A DNA stretch of 64,000 bases. Source: Pelecanus crispus. Its lineage: Eukaryota > Chordata > Aves > Pelecaniformes > Pelecanidae. Made by a program: the position numbers and the translations under genes. The notes under the pieces are model-generated. The model worked only from the letters and a program-made list of their open reading frames with translations, searched no databases and was not told the DNA's origin. This document shows, in pieces, positions 24,930-36,898 of this stretch. The DNA is taken from the NCBI RefSeq assembly GCF_030463565.1, contig NC_134643.1, positions 121,003,809 to 121,067,808 on the forward strand, given 5' to 3'. Each line of letters opens with the position of its first letter. The stretch's first letter is position 1.

Positions 24930-25288
24930 GGAAGGCTGAGGGGGGAACTCATCAATGGTTACAAGGAAGGGAATCTGAAGGGAGGGTATAAAGATGATGG
25001 AGACAGGCTCTTTTCAGTGGTATCCAGTGACAGGCGATGGGCACAAACTGGAACACAGGAGGCTCCATCTGAACATCAGGAAACACTTTTTCACTGTGAG
25101 GGTGGCCGAGCACTGGCACAGGTTGCCCAGAGAGGTTGTGGAGTCTCCATCCCTGGAGATACTAAAAAGCTGCCTGGACATGAGCCTGGGCAGCCAGCTC
25201 TAGGTGGCCCTGCTTGAGTAGGGGGGTTGGACCAGATGACCTCCAGAGGTGCCTTCCAACCCCAGCCAGTCTGTGAGTCTGTGAAGGG
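24930..25288 (+). mobile_element. CR1 3' fragment, sense orientation
   Basis: The segment matches the 3' part of CR1: GGCTCTTTTCAGTGGTATCC, then GAAACACTTTTTCACTGTGA, CAGGTTGCCCAGAGAGGTTG, GTTGGACCAGATGACCTCCA, GAGGTGCCTTCCAACCCC and a decayed tail AGTCTGTGAGTCTGTGA. It belongs to a different subfamily from the 14.0 and 42.7 kb copies, with a divergent tail. The short open frames inside are remnants of the pol C-terminus ([19 protein letters not shown]). Confidence 0.93.
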
Positions 25289-28200
25289 AAAGGGGAAAAG
25301 AAACTGAGATAAATTTTGACAGTGGTTTCAAGAAGCTCCTACCTTGTACCATGAGAAACCCAACTCCAAAAGGTTTCTAAAAAAGGTTGTGAGTCTCTTC
25401 CAGCGCTCGCAGAAACAGTCTCCACAGGTGTGGATCATCAGCTGTCCAAAGAAGGGAGAGGAAAAGCAGGAACAGTAGGAAACTGTCCAACTATTGTGTC
25501 CTAGGCAATACCTCATAAGACAAAAAATTAACAAAGAACCAAGTTATCAGGAAATGACACTACATAATCAGTTCCATCACTTCTATAACAAGTTCCAGAT
25601 TTGCAAGTACACTTTCCAATTCTCAGCTTGCTGTTTTCAGCAACTTTCATCCTCTGACAAGAGATGACCACTAGTTTGTGCATCATCTAATGCTCTGTTT
25701 TTGAGAAGAGACTCCATCACAGTCAGACCCAGTACAGAGAATTGCAGGTATATTTCTCTCTTTTTTTGCATGTTGATGGTGATACCTTCTTCTGTGTCTT
25801 ATTTGCACTGGGTTACCCTCTGCTGTGTGTAGCAGTTTCAGGCTCTTTGTGACTTTCACAGAACTAAGCTAGAGATAAAATCAAAAGTAGAGTTAAAATT
25901 GGCCTCATTTTCCTTTCGGTATGAGTTGTGCACTTAAACCATGACTCATCACCGCTTGCAGTCACACCCAGGCGCACAATGAGCTGACTGGCCAGTTGCT
26001 TGAGAACAGGAGGAAATCCAGATAGACACAGCAGATGGGTGAAGACTGGCTCCCTCCTCTTACTGGATCACCGCAGTGACAAACAAACCAGTAATCACTC
26101 CGGTTTCTCAATTGAGACTCCAACTCGGTAATGAGTCCCAGAAACTGAACAGCTTCTGTTGTGGGGCATTTAACGTGCAGCTCTAAACAGAAGCAGGCAC
26201 TGAATCAATTTTTCCTCTGTTGTGACAAATGGGAAAATGTACAACCTCAGAAAAATAAATCCCCTTTTCAGAAAGCTGCAACAGTAGAGTTAATATGTCA
26301 AACAGTCAGACTGTCTTCCTGGCAAGTCATTGTGTGATCAATACAGAAGCAGTAGGTTACAATAAGAACCTTATGCTGTGAAATTAAAACCTAGCCAAGT
26401 ATTTGAGTGTATGGTATTCTTTCCTCATTTTGGCATGCTTTCCAGTCTTAGCCAGGTCTTCAAATACATCATTCACTTTTGCAATCATCCTGTGTAGCAA
26501 AAGCAAGCTGGGCGACCATAAAAAAGAACTTATTTAAGCAAAAGAATAGCTTAATTAGGCACTTTAAAAGAATTATTTTATACCATGCTGAAAAAAATAT
26601 GTTGTCTCTTCTTTATGCCACTGCCAGACATCTCCAAAAGCAAATGCAACTTCATTGTTCACTGTTCTGGTCCTGGTATATTTACAATGGCTTTCAGACA
26701 GCCTAAGTGTAAGTCCTTCAGAAGCTTTCTACCGAAACATTTTAAAATTAATCCTTCTCCAGGCATTAGACTCAAAAGGCAAATACGCTCAGATATACTG
26801 GAATGACAATTCATTTCCATATTTTCTTTCAGAGTACTTGAAATGTTTCTGTCTAATGCCAGAAAACCTAGCCTTTTGAATCATTTAACCAGTGTTTTTG
26901 TTGTTCATCTGTCTGTCTTGGTTGTGTCTGACCTCTGTGATGATTGTAACAGAAAAAACATTCAGATTTTCTTTCCTTTTTTCACTATGACTCAACATCC
27001 TTCTCCACTCAGGGGTATGACTACAATTCTTAGGGAATCGGTCCAAAGTTTCAACATTTCAAGTATTGCAGAGATTTATGAATCTGCATGTGTGTGAGAG
27101 ACAAGCCCTTCTTTCCTGCCTTCAAGGATCTCACCCACAAATACTTTTGTCATTTAAGAAAACTCAGGGTACCTCCTTCCATGGTTATAATGAACATTTT
27201 CTGGGTGTTCACCCTGGGGAGGGAAGGGTTTGCATTTTACTAGCAGAGCAACAAACCAGTACTCCAGATAGCCCTGATAACGTAGCACTAATGAGCAGGC
27301 TCCTCAGAGCAGTTTAGAGTGAAAGCAAGAGAAGAGCCCCGAACCAGACACACATGGGAATCATGCACTACCAGCTCCTAGTCCTCCTAAACTAAGGGTG
27401 TGCAGAGGGGCCATCCCAAGTTGCTAACTCAGGAGACTGTCAATAGACTATATTATAAATAAAAGAAGACAGATGGGCTCTTCTTTCCCTAGTACCGCAA
27501 AGGCTGTTTTCTGAAGTGATGATTTTCTTCCCCAGCATGACCCTTTCACAGGGGAAGGGCACACGGAAACAGTGGGGGCTGCTATGCATTTAGGTTGTGG
27601 TCCTGTGAATGCACATCCTTAGCCCCCCAAGCATGAGGTGTTTCACCAGGTCTCCCTCCATCTTCCCAAAACCTCAGCGCTTCCATGAATCTGCTTGCAG
27701 ATCTGCATCTGGCTGAAAGCTAAGCTTCTGCTAGTTTCAGGCTTAGTGGTTTTCTGCTGCAGGGAGCTAATTCATCTAAAGCCCACACAGCTGCGATCCC
27801 ACAGCATTACTTGAGACTGCAAACACTCATCGAGTCCCAGATGACATACACTGGCTTTCCCACACACACCAAGGTTTCCTCCCAGCCTTCAAAAGAGCCA
27901 CTGTGTGATAATGCCTGGTCTGGACAGTCTGGCTGCAGTAATTTCACCTCACCTCCTGAACATTTCTGGTCTTTTCCTAGATTCATCAGATCAGGCATTG
28001 CTGTCTGACAAAATTACAGCCATTACCAGTTTTACTCCAGGTTTCCAGGAAAGCAAATCCATTTTTCATGACTAAATCAATTGCTTTCCTCTTTCAAGCT
28101 AAGTACCCAGATGGGACTTTTGTAGCTGTCCTCCTGCAATTCTCCTTCTTTGGTCTTTTCATACATGCCCTCAGCCTATCCGAGCAGACCTCTTATTTTC

Positions 28201-31200
28201 CACAGCTAGACACTTTTAAATCTGTTTCCCACCTTTTTGCCATTGTTTACACATGGTTTATAACCCTTCTCACAGAATAAAAAAAAATCTCATTCTTTTC
28301 AAGAAAAAAAAGGTCCCATTTTTTTCCCCATTGATATATTACTGTTTAATTTAAGGTTGCTGTTTTTAAAAATAATATCTGAAAAAAAACCTCCAGTTAT
28401 AACTGGGAGGCCAGTTTCAATTTTAAGAAGCTTTGATGAGATTTTGGACCAAATTAGCTTTAGATTCAAGATAGTCACTTTTATAATTGCATTTTAAAAG
28501 ACAGTTTACTAGAATAGGGTTTACTTCTAGGTGAAAAGCATTATTTCTCTTTTTTTTATAAACAGGGAATTTAAAAATATTTTCCTGTGATTAACAGTAT
28601 GCTTTCCCAGAATGAACAAAGACTTTTCTAAGAAAGAATCCATGAAAAAGAACCATGTGTGTTCCTAAGAATTAGAGCAGTACCACACACATGCAGCAAA
28701 AGACAGTATGGAAATAAATTCTAAAAGAATGTATTTAAAGACTTCAAAAAACATTTTAAAATAAGAGTCAGATTTTCAGCTTGTACATATTGACACAGCC
28801 CCGAGGTTTCAGTCACTTAGATACATCACATACCATAGTAGCTCCTTGATAGCTTGATTTACAGTTAGAAAATGTTATCTAAGCATAGGTTAAAAAATAG
28901 CTTTTGTGTTTGCAAGTTCACAGAAGGGAGTGGTTTGGTTTTTATTTACCGGAGTGTAAATGGACTAGTCTTCTATATGACGCCTACAGAAGTCATACTT
29001 GACATGGGTGTGCGTACAGCGGGGTCTTCAGCCTCTGCCCCGTGAAGCCAGGGTGGCACTTTTCACCAGGTGACTCCTGACACAGCTCGTGGCGTCGCAA
29101 GCACAGGAGTACACCAGAAGCAGGCCACGAGCTCAATTAGTTGTTCCAGAGAGAACAGACCAGTCCCAGTTGGGATCTTTTCCCACCCCATCTGCCATCA
29201 CCACATGCATGTCTTGCATATGTGCAACACAGCTGCTCTATGTATGCACGGAAAATCTATGGCTCCAGGGAAATACCAGAATTGCTGCACATGTGTGAAT
29301 GTAATTTACTGCTTACGACACAGTGGCCAGTGCTTCCAGGAAAGCATCGGACACACTCCATATATGCAGTGCATTGAATGTGTGTAAACCTGGTGCACCT
29401 AGGACAACAGCATGTCTATTACACCTGATTTACTGCGGTGATCTGTACGCTCATTTGGCTTACGACCAGGAATGCTGGATTTGTTACATATGTCTAATCA
29501 GTCTCGTATGGTGTAGGTAAGGGACCAAAGACAGAAACCCTCTTCTGACACTGAGGTAAGCGTCCTGCTCAGCCAGAAAAAAATTGGACATTTCCTGATG
29601 AAAGGAAGATGGGCCTTTAGCACCTATTTTTCTCAATGACTCCACAACACGCTTCTTGTAGAGGATTCTGAACCCAGCATCCTGCAGAAGTATGGGGGCA
29701 CAGGTTCAATTAATGTGTAGCCTTCTGAGAGTTATGCCTCTAGCCGAACCCAGTTATCCACATTCCCGCCACAGACAAAGGCATGAGACAGGCATCTCCA
29801 AAAGGAGTTTCATCACACCTGTCTCAGACACCTACCATAGGAAGGGAAGAATTACCCCGTGGAGATGCCTATCTAGTTCCATTGACTGCATGGGAGCCTA
29901 GATAAATAGCTTAGACTAGACAGCTAAATTTTAGATGGGTAAAGATAGGTGAGATGAGTATCACCTTTAGTGTTGGGATATGTTGCCATTTACCTCTGGA
30001 GAATTTATTAGCCAAGTTTCTATGGTATGAAACCAGCTTCAACATAGGAAGAGAGGGCAAGGGCAGAAAAGATCACACACAATATTAAAGATGGCCTAAA
30101 CGTTCCTTATTTTAGGCTGTGCCCTGTAGTCAACACAACTAAAATCCAGAGATTAGACCACTTTCATTTCTCTGGGCCGTTTTCCATCCATAGACTAGCC
30201 CGAGCTCAGTGAAATTGAGCCACAAACTAGTGCTAGCTGAGGCTGGTGCATCTAGCGTGCCAGAAGCAGTGAACACCACTAGCAAAGAGATGGCTATAGC
30301 CAGGCTTCCTAGGGAAATAACAGCAATTGATATAACAGGACTTAAAATCCCATGAATGACGTCAATGTGTCAAAAAAAAAAAATCCATTGCAAAAAAAAA
30401 GGGACATTTTTCTTTGTTTTTTTTTCTAATTACATTGTTAGTATTTGTTATCATGCTCACTAATTCCGTGAGCATTTATCATCTCAGTTTTTATATTGTT
30501 TTATCTTTAAAACAGCCATTATTCATCTGCAGGAAGACGTACTTCCTTGTTTTTCAGCTTAGCTCCCAGATCTCCTTTTTGCTGGTTTTACTTCTCCTTT
30601 TTAGGAAAAAAAAAGACTAACTTTTTTATTTTTCCTCTCTCCAGTTGTGTCTAATGTCAATGAGGAAAGTATTTATTCGGTTCTTCAGTCTGACTATGAG
30701 TGAGAAGCAAGCCATTACGCCATAATTTCATTCCCTATTGTGTGGGAAGTCAGCATTGCATCATCTCTAGGATTGAGAACAAGAGATGAAGATCCCTTCT
30801 TGGTGGGTGTGGTCCAAGATTTGGTAGCCAATCTTTAAACCAAAGTAAGAGGTCCTCTTGTTTTGATTTATTTCTTTTTCTTTGATTTCTTCTCTTTTCT
30901 GTTCCCCTCTCTTGCCCACAAAAATCTTAAGTGTAAGACCAGGAAAAAAAAAAAAAAACCCAACAATCTCTTCATGTAGTGGTAGGTATTTTAAGTTTTC
31001 TGCTTATGCTTAAACATTGAGAACATCCTGCATTTCTGCAACTCAATTTTTACCACCTAAAAGTTGCCTTAAAGCTGCTTTCTTCACATCTGAGTACTAG
31101 CAGACTGGAATTACCAACATGTGTAAGAGTATGAGAACTACAAGTCACAGAAAACATAAAGAGCAACTGTAGAAACTTAGATTCAGAATACATTAAGAAC

Positions 31201-34200
31201 TGGTAGTACCCAAATCTCAATCAAAAAGGTACTATTTATTTGCTAACAAATTGCTTATGTTATTTTGTAATGAAATTCTGATTGTACCGGGGAATATATT
31301 GACCAACTCATAACTGCAAATAATTACATGCTGCCTTCTTAACAAGGTGAAAGGCAGTTATCAAACAGTCATTGAAGGAAAATCTGTATTAGCCTCTATC
31401 AAAACTGAAAACCTCAGAATTTTGATCAATACACTCTTCATATGAATGGCAGAGAGAACCACACCCTTCCTCCACAATGTGTGATTTTGCAGAATCCTAT
31501 GTGAGATTAAAAACATCTCAGATGCTCATTTTAGAATATAGCTGTATTTAGCAAATTGGAGCCACCAATAATTTCTTGCTTAATCAAAATACAGGAGTTG
31601 TATAAACACAGAACTAACAGTTGTGTTACATGCGAAGAGAACTGTCAGGGGTTATTTAGATTTACAAAGTACTGGATATAACTTGTTCCTTTAGCAGAAA
31701 TACATTTGAGCAGATTCATCAGAGAATTCCCAAGGAAAAAGGGGGGAGTGGAGAGGCAATCCTTCCTCCTAGTAGGAGATTCTTCCCACCTTAAAGGCAT
31801 CATACCTCCTTCAGAGAACATTCACACGATCAGTGTGTGAAATGAACAAGCAAAGACCGCAAGTGTATGTATTTTTAAATTAGTAACTGAATATCCAGAT
31901 TTGCTCTTAATTCAGCAATTATTTTTGAATCTTCCATTCCTTGCCTGGTTCTCCCATCCTTTACACTGCTGATGTTCTTCATACTCTTTCAGCACCTCTC
32001 TTGATCTGATACCCTCTTTGCTTCGTTAGCTCCAGCGTGGTGTAAGTGCAACATTTTTGTCCCAGCTGTTAGTGCAGATGATCATATGAGTATATAATCC
32101 TGTTTGTTACAGGCCTTTCAGAGAAAGCATTGCTTTCTCTCATGCACAGCCAACACAGTAGATTGTTTACTTTATTGATGCTGTTTCTGCTTATTTTGTA
32201 TGACTGTCAGTTACAAAAGACAACTGTTACTCAGCTGTATTAGCCCACAATAAAGACTCTAAGAATCCAGGCACATGTAAAAGTAAAATGCAGTGTGTCA
32301 CTTTGGAAGATGGCTATAGTTTACGTACCAGGCCTACAGCAGGTGTAACAAAAAGACAGACTGACTTTCACCTGGTGCAAATCTATACAAGATGTTAACA
32401 TCCATGGAGGAAGAGACAGCTTTTATTTCTCAGACTTTTCCACCTGCATGCACAATTTTCAGAGTAAGTACTATGAATTTGCAGAGCCTGGAGCAACTGG
32501 GAACCCGTGAGTAAGTAATCTGAAACTGCCACTTGGGGAATGGTTGCACATCTGCTTTTACGGTGCTTCGGGTTGTCATTTTTATTTTGGGTGCTAATGA
32601 AGATGCTTGATTAAAGAAATGGAGACAAAGAAATACTAACAAAATGCACCTTACAAAACTAGACCAAAAGACTTAAAAATGATCCAAGGAAAAGTGAAGC
32701 CTGTCTGTGAAATGCAGCCACTCCCCACTTAAAAAAAAAAAATCCCATTCAGAACCCTCTTTTCAGCTAGCAAATAAATTAATAAAGCAGCAGGGACTGC
32801 CTGTCTGTTATCAGTTTTAATCTGGTATAATGACTTTTGAAGAAAGCTATCGAAAAGTTTCTTTCTAGTTTGCTGTGAAAATGAAACTGTTTGGTTCACT
32901 GGGCGGGGGTGGAATCAGTTCTAGATCCCTCACACCTCCTACCTGTGTAATTTCTAACGGGCTTGCCACTGAAAATAAGTAAGAGAATTTCATTAGCATT
33001 ACCACCATAATGGCAGTAACTCTGTAGAAAAGAGTCTTAATACATGTAGGAGTAAAGTAATATATAAAGGTATGTTTTTAAGAATGACCCTCCATGCTTT
33101 TCAAACATAAGCATTTTTGCTCATGGTTTTACCCATTTCTGAATTATGCATGGTCAGTCATTACACCCAAACATGAGGGGAACACTCTCCCCTTTTAAAC
33201 ACACCTATCGTTACTAAATATTACCAGTGAGAGCTTTGCTTGTACCTTCCCCAAAAATTCTCAGGAAGGCTAAAATGAAGTTTTAGCTTGTAAAAAAAGC
33301 TTGAGAAAGTTACGTGACACTTAAATACACTGTAAGACAGATTGTGTATTTCTTATCTGGTTTAATTCATCTTATGAGGCATAAATGCAACCTTATAATT
33401 CAACTGTAAATAAAACTGTTAAACTTTCTGTTAAAATTTCATGACAATGAAATTCCCATTAGTATTCTTGGCAGTGCGTCTTTTGCCATCATTAATGTTT
33501 TAGTCAGGATACACAGCTTCTGGAAGGAGGTTGCCTTCAGTGGTGTCCTTGAATAACCAGGTATATGGAGTATACCCCCCTCTGATCAGGCCAACAGAAG
33601 AGTTTTTTTCCCTTTTAATATACAAAAGAGGAGAGTTTTCTTCCTATCTTTCAACCAGTTTCCCTTCACATTGCCTTCAAGATGATACTGGGGAGAACAA
33701 GCTGCCCTCTGACTATTTTTAGCAGAAGGAAAGACCTTGCTGCTACTCTAAGTTGCTTTATTGGAGACAAATATCTACTAGAGCGTAAAACGCTGAAAAT
33801 TCTCTGGTCCTGGACAGGGTAACACACAGCAGCAGTTTCTAAGATATCCTCTTAGCTATCTGAGACTGAATTTGTACATGTAGATAGCATCACACAAAAA
33901 TACTTGTCAGGACCTGAAAACTGCATGCAAGCTACATACACGCAACACTGGACATCCCAGTCTGCCTTTCAATAGGGGTACTAGCTCAACAGTAACACCA
34001 CACCATTTTCGGTTCTAGCAGTGGTGTGTCTGTTGCTAGCTGAAGGCTATCTCTTCACCACAACTCGCTCCACAGTATTTTTTTTTTCCTTGACATCTTA
34101 TCTCCTCCCTCTTACATAGTGCAGCACAGAGCTTGATAGCTGGTTGACAAATCAGACTCAGATGAGGACAAGGTGTCCGCAGGACACTCCCAGCAAATCA

Positions 34201-34439
34201 CCCTCACATCAATGCAGCTTGAGCTTCCAGAAGACATTTTAGACCAGACGACATAAGCTCAGCAACTCCCTAAGTTACACCAGCAAAAACTCCCTCAGGA
34301 CGGTACCTTTACAAAACGTTAGTTTAACAATCTCCTGGCACAAAAGTGTCACTAATCACATTACTGGCCAAGTCTGTTAATTGGGTGGCACTTCCCAGCA
34401 CAGGCCTCGCACCGCATTTCTAAAAGAAGAAGTGTTTTA
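25289..34439. other. Intergenic region upstream of BACH1, no gene recognised
   Basis: About 9 kb of mostly AT-rich DNA. No exon, RNA gene or clear mobile element was identified. It holds short A- or T-runs (for example near 28290, 30370, 30945 and 32730) and purine/pyrimidine-rich patches. The 29.0-29.9 kb stretch is less AT-rich and looks like an old diverged repeat or unique sequence; I cannot classify it. The region may hold enhancers for either flanking gene, but nothing in it identifies them. Confidence 0.5.
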
Positions 34440-34748
34440 CACCAGTAAAAGACAAGCAGCCCGTCCCGTCTCCCCCTCAGACGACATACGAGGCGACGGC
34501 TGCCCGGCCGGCACGGCAACCAGCACCTTCCAGCCAGCTCCCCGCCTTTGGGGGCACCTACGGCTTCCCGCCCGCGGAGCCCCTTCCCCTCAGAGAGGCG
34601 GCGAAGGGCCCGCCCAGCGCCCAAGCGAGCCCCCGTGGCCACCGCAGCTTCTCAAGCCGCCCCGGCGGGCGGGGAGGCTGCCGGCGGGGCTGGGGGCGGG
34701 CGGCAGGGCCCGGCGCTGCCCCGGGGGTGCCGGCGGCGGCGGCAGTAG

Positions 34749-34760
34749 CGCGCATGCGCA
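34749..34760. promoter_or_regulatory. NRF1 binding motif
   Basis: CGCGCATGCGCA matches the NRF1 consensus YGCGCAYGCGCR at every position and contains the palindrome GCGCATGCGC. It sits about 150-170 bases upstream of the likely start-site region of BACH1. NRF1 motifs are typical of CpG-island promoters. Confidence 0.7.
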
Positions 34761-34806
34761 GCGCGCAGCGGTGTGGGCGGCTGCGCGTCGGCGGGGAGCG
34801 CCGCGT

Positions 34807-34815
34807 CCAATCAGC
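34807..34815 (+). promoter_or_regulatory. CCAAT box (NF-Y type)
   Basis: CCAATCAGC matches the preferred NF-Y site CCAATCAG(C/A) and lies roughly 80-110 bases upstream of the estimated BACH1 start site, the usual distance for a functional CCAAT box. Confidence 0.7.
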
Positions 34816-34834
34816 GGGCGGGGTGTGTGCGCGC

Positions 34835-34871
34835 GGGGGGGAGGGGGCGGGGGGCAGGGGCGGCGGGCGGG
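34835..34871 (+). promoter_or_regulatory. GC boxes / G-quadruplex-capable tract
   Basis: A string of G-runs separated by one or two bases (G7, G5, G6, G4 then GGCGGGCGGG) provides several Sp1/KLF-type GGGGCGGGG motifs and fits the G-quadruplex pattern of four or more G3+ runs with short loops. It lies just upstream of the likely transcription start. Confidence 0.65.
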
Positions 34872-34899
34872 TAATGTTGTTGGGAGTCACCTGACCGCT

Positions 34900-35032
34900 G
34901 GCGCCGCAGTCGGGCCGCAGCCTGTACTAGGAGCGGCCGAGCCCGGGGCAGCGGCAGGAGGAAGGGGGCGAGGCGGTGACGGCGCTGCCCTCCGGCCGAC
35001 CGGCCCGCGGCTGAGCGGCGGCGGGTGCTGAG
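34900..35032 (+). other. BACH1: BACH1 noncoding exon 1 (5' end approximate)
   Basis: The 3' boundary is placed at the strong donor GCTGAG|GTGAGC (intron begins 35033). The start is estimated from the position of the CCAAT and GC boxes and is uncertain by about 50-100 bases. No ATG occurs in the listed interval, so it is 5'UTR. The known BACH1 gene has a noncoding first exon in a CpG island, in agreement. A match to the loose ARE core RTGACNNNGC lies at 34976-34985 (GTGACGGCGC). Confidence 0.6.
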
Positions 35033-35204
35033 GTGAGCCGAGCTGAGGAGCCGAACCGGCCGCCGTTGCGGGCGAGCGCGCCCGGCCGGTGCCCGTCGGG
35101 CTGCAGGGGTGGTGTTGGGGCCAGGGCAGCACCATTCGGGCGCGGGGTGGGGGGAGGCTGAGGCGCGTTCACGGGGGCGGTGTTAGTCAGCCCGGCCCCC
35201 TTCT

Positions 35205-35225
35205 CCCCCCCCCCCCCCCCCCCCC
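35205..35225. repeat. Poly-C run (21 C), near exon 1
   Basis: Uninterrupted C21 located 172 bases after the exon 1 donor within the CpG island. The complementary strand is poly-G and can form G-quadruplexes; the length is likely polymorphic and prone to sequencing or assembly error. Confidence 0.9.
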
Positions 35226-36878
35226 GCCTCCGCGCTGCGGCCGGCGTAGTGGCCCGTCCCGCCGCGGCCCCCGGGCGAGGGCTGTGGGGGCGGCGGCGGA
35301 GCCCTGTCAGCGCCGGGCAGCGGGCGGCGGCCGGCTCCCCCTCCTCGGTGCCGAGCTCCAGGTGTTCCCTTGCTTCCCCCGAGGCCTGTGCCTGGCGCTG
35401 CCGCGGGGCTGGGCGGGCGGTCGTTACTCAGCGTCTCGTCCCCGCTTTCCGCGGGTGCCCGTGCGCTCCGGTGGCACAGGCGTGACTCTCCCACGCCGCG
35501 GCGCCCGGCCCTGTGCGAAGGGGGCAGCGCAGCCCTGCTGGAAATGCGGCGGTAAGCCCGCTTTGCCTGGGTGAAGCGGGCAGCTGGTGCCCTCAGTGTT
35601 TGTTACCCTCTGTGGGAGCTGGGGAAGGTTTATTTTAGACCCTAAACAAGGAGGTCCAAATCCTGTCTGTCTGGTTCTCTACGGTGAGATCCTTGGCATG
35701 CTGAAAATGTGGTAATTGTAAAAGAATCGTCACCTGCTTTTCTGTCAAGTGGTATTTACATTCTTCATTTTAGTATGGCAATATAGCACTAATCCCAAGT
35801 TCATATACAGCTGGGCCCTCTGAATGTGTGTTGAAATAAAAAAGAAAAAGCAAAGGTTCTAGTAATAAAGTGCAGATAACTGTATATACAGTTTCATCGT
35901 GCAGTTAACTTTTGACAGATGTGTTAATTTGAGGCACTTCGGGAAGGCACTTTCAGCGTGTGAAAAACATATTTGACTGCAGTAATGGAAAAACTGCAAT
36001 CCAGAAACACTGTAAATTAAGGTTACGTAGCACTCTGAATACTCTAGTAATAGAGTCAGTTCTTTAATCTCAAGTGTTATGCCACACTGAAAAGGAAAGA
36101 GTATGTTCCTGTTGAACACAGCAAGTCCAAATTAAAGTAACTAAGATATTCCAAATTTTATTTCGTGGTTTACGAGTTTAACTTTAAAGGTGACTTAAAT
36201 GGCATAATTACTCTTGGATGCCCTAACACATGTGAGTAAATCTGTGTGTATGTTAGCAAGTAGTGAGGCCCAAGTGGCAGATTTGCAGAGAAACTGTTGT
36301 CACTGAAAACAAAATATCCGCATTGTATGCTTTTCAGAAGGGCTTCCTTCGAGATAACTGCTGAATCTCTTAGTATTTTGACTTCACATGTACCTTCAGA
36401 CTACATTTTCCAGTTTAGTTTAGTCTAAAAAGAACCTACTCTTGTTGTCCAGGTCCATCTTGTGACATGAATGAAAGCATAGTAAGTGGGACGTTTGGGA
36501 AGTTTGCTTCACTAGCACACTCCTGATTCTAACCAAAATGCTGAAGTGGAGCTTTAACTTCCATCTACTGTATTTTTGAGTGTTTTGGACTCAAAAATGT
36601 GGATGATCTTGGTGTGCCAGGTATTTATTTGCTTTTAATAGGTTCTAAAATCCTTATGCTAAGGAAATTCTGAGCAGTAATAATTTCATGTTAATGTAAC
36701 AATTGGCTGGTATTGAAAAACATACCCTCTACCTGATCATGTGGATCAGGTGGCACTCTCATTGGGTATAGAGTAGAGATGTCTTTGTACATGAGTTGTA
36801 TGAGTCCCAGATAACTTTGCTATGTGGTTTAGGGAAACATACCTCAACAAGTCTCCTTGTCATGTCATTCTGACAACA

Positions 36879-36898
36879 CCCCCCCCCCCCCCCCCCCC
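36879..36898. repeat. Poly-C run (20 C)
   Basis: Uninterrupted C20 in intron 1 in an otherwise AT-rich setting, preceded by TGACAACA. Likely variable in length. Confidence 0.9.

Larger units (their letters stand above)
34440..35580. promoter_or_regulatory. BACH1: CpG island spanning the BACH1 promoter and exon 1
   Basis: About 1.1 kb of very high G+C with dense, undepleted CpG, sharply bounded by AT-rich sequence on both sides. It is the only such island in the window and lies at the expected 5' end of BACH1. It contains an NRF1 site, a CCAAT box, GC boxes and G-rich tracts, and lacks a TATA box, consistent with a broadly expressed housekeeping-type promoter. Long open frames on both strands here are composition artefacts. 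A divergent noncoding transcript is possible at such islands but is not shown. Confidence 0.92.

Noticed and set aside
34381..35574. Several long overlapping open frames on both strands (up to 216 codons), Pro/Gly/Ala/Arg-rich
   Set aside because: They lie in the CpG island, where stop codons are rare because of base composition. They have no homology, no domain and overlap in many frames.
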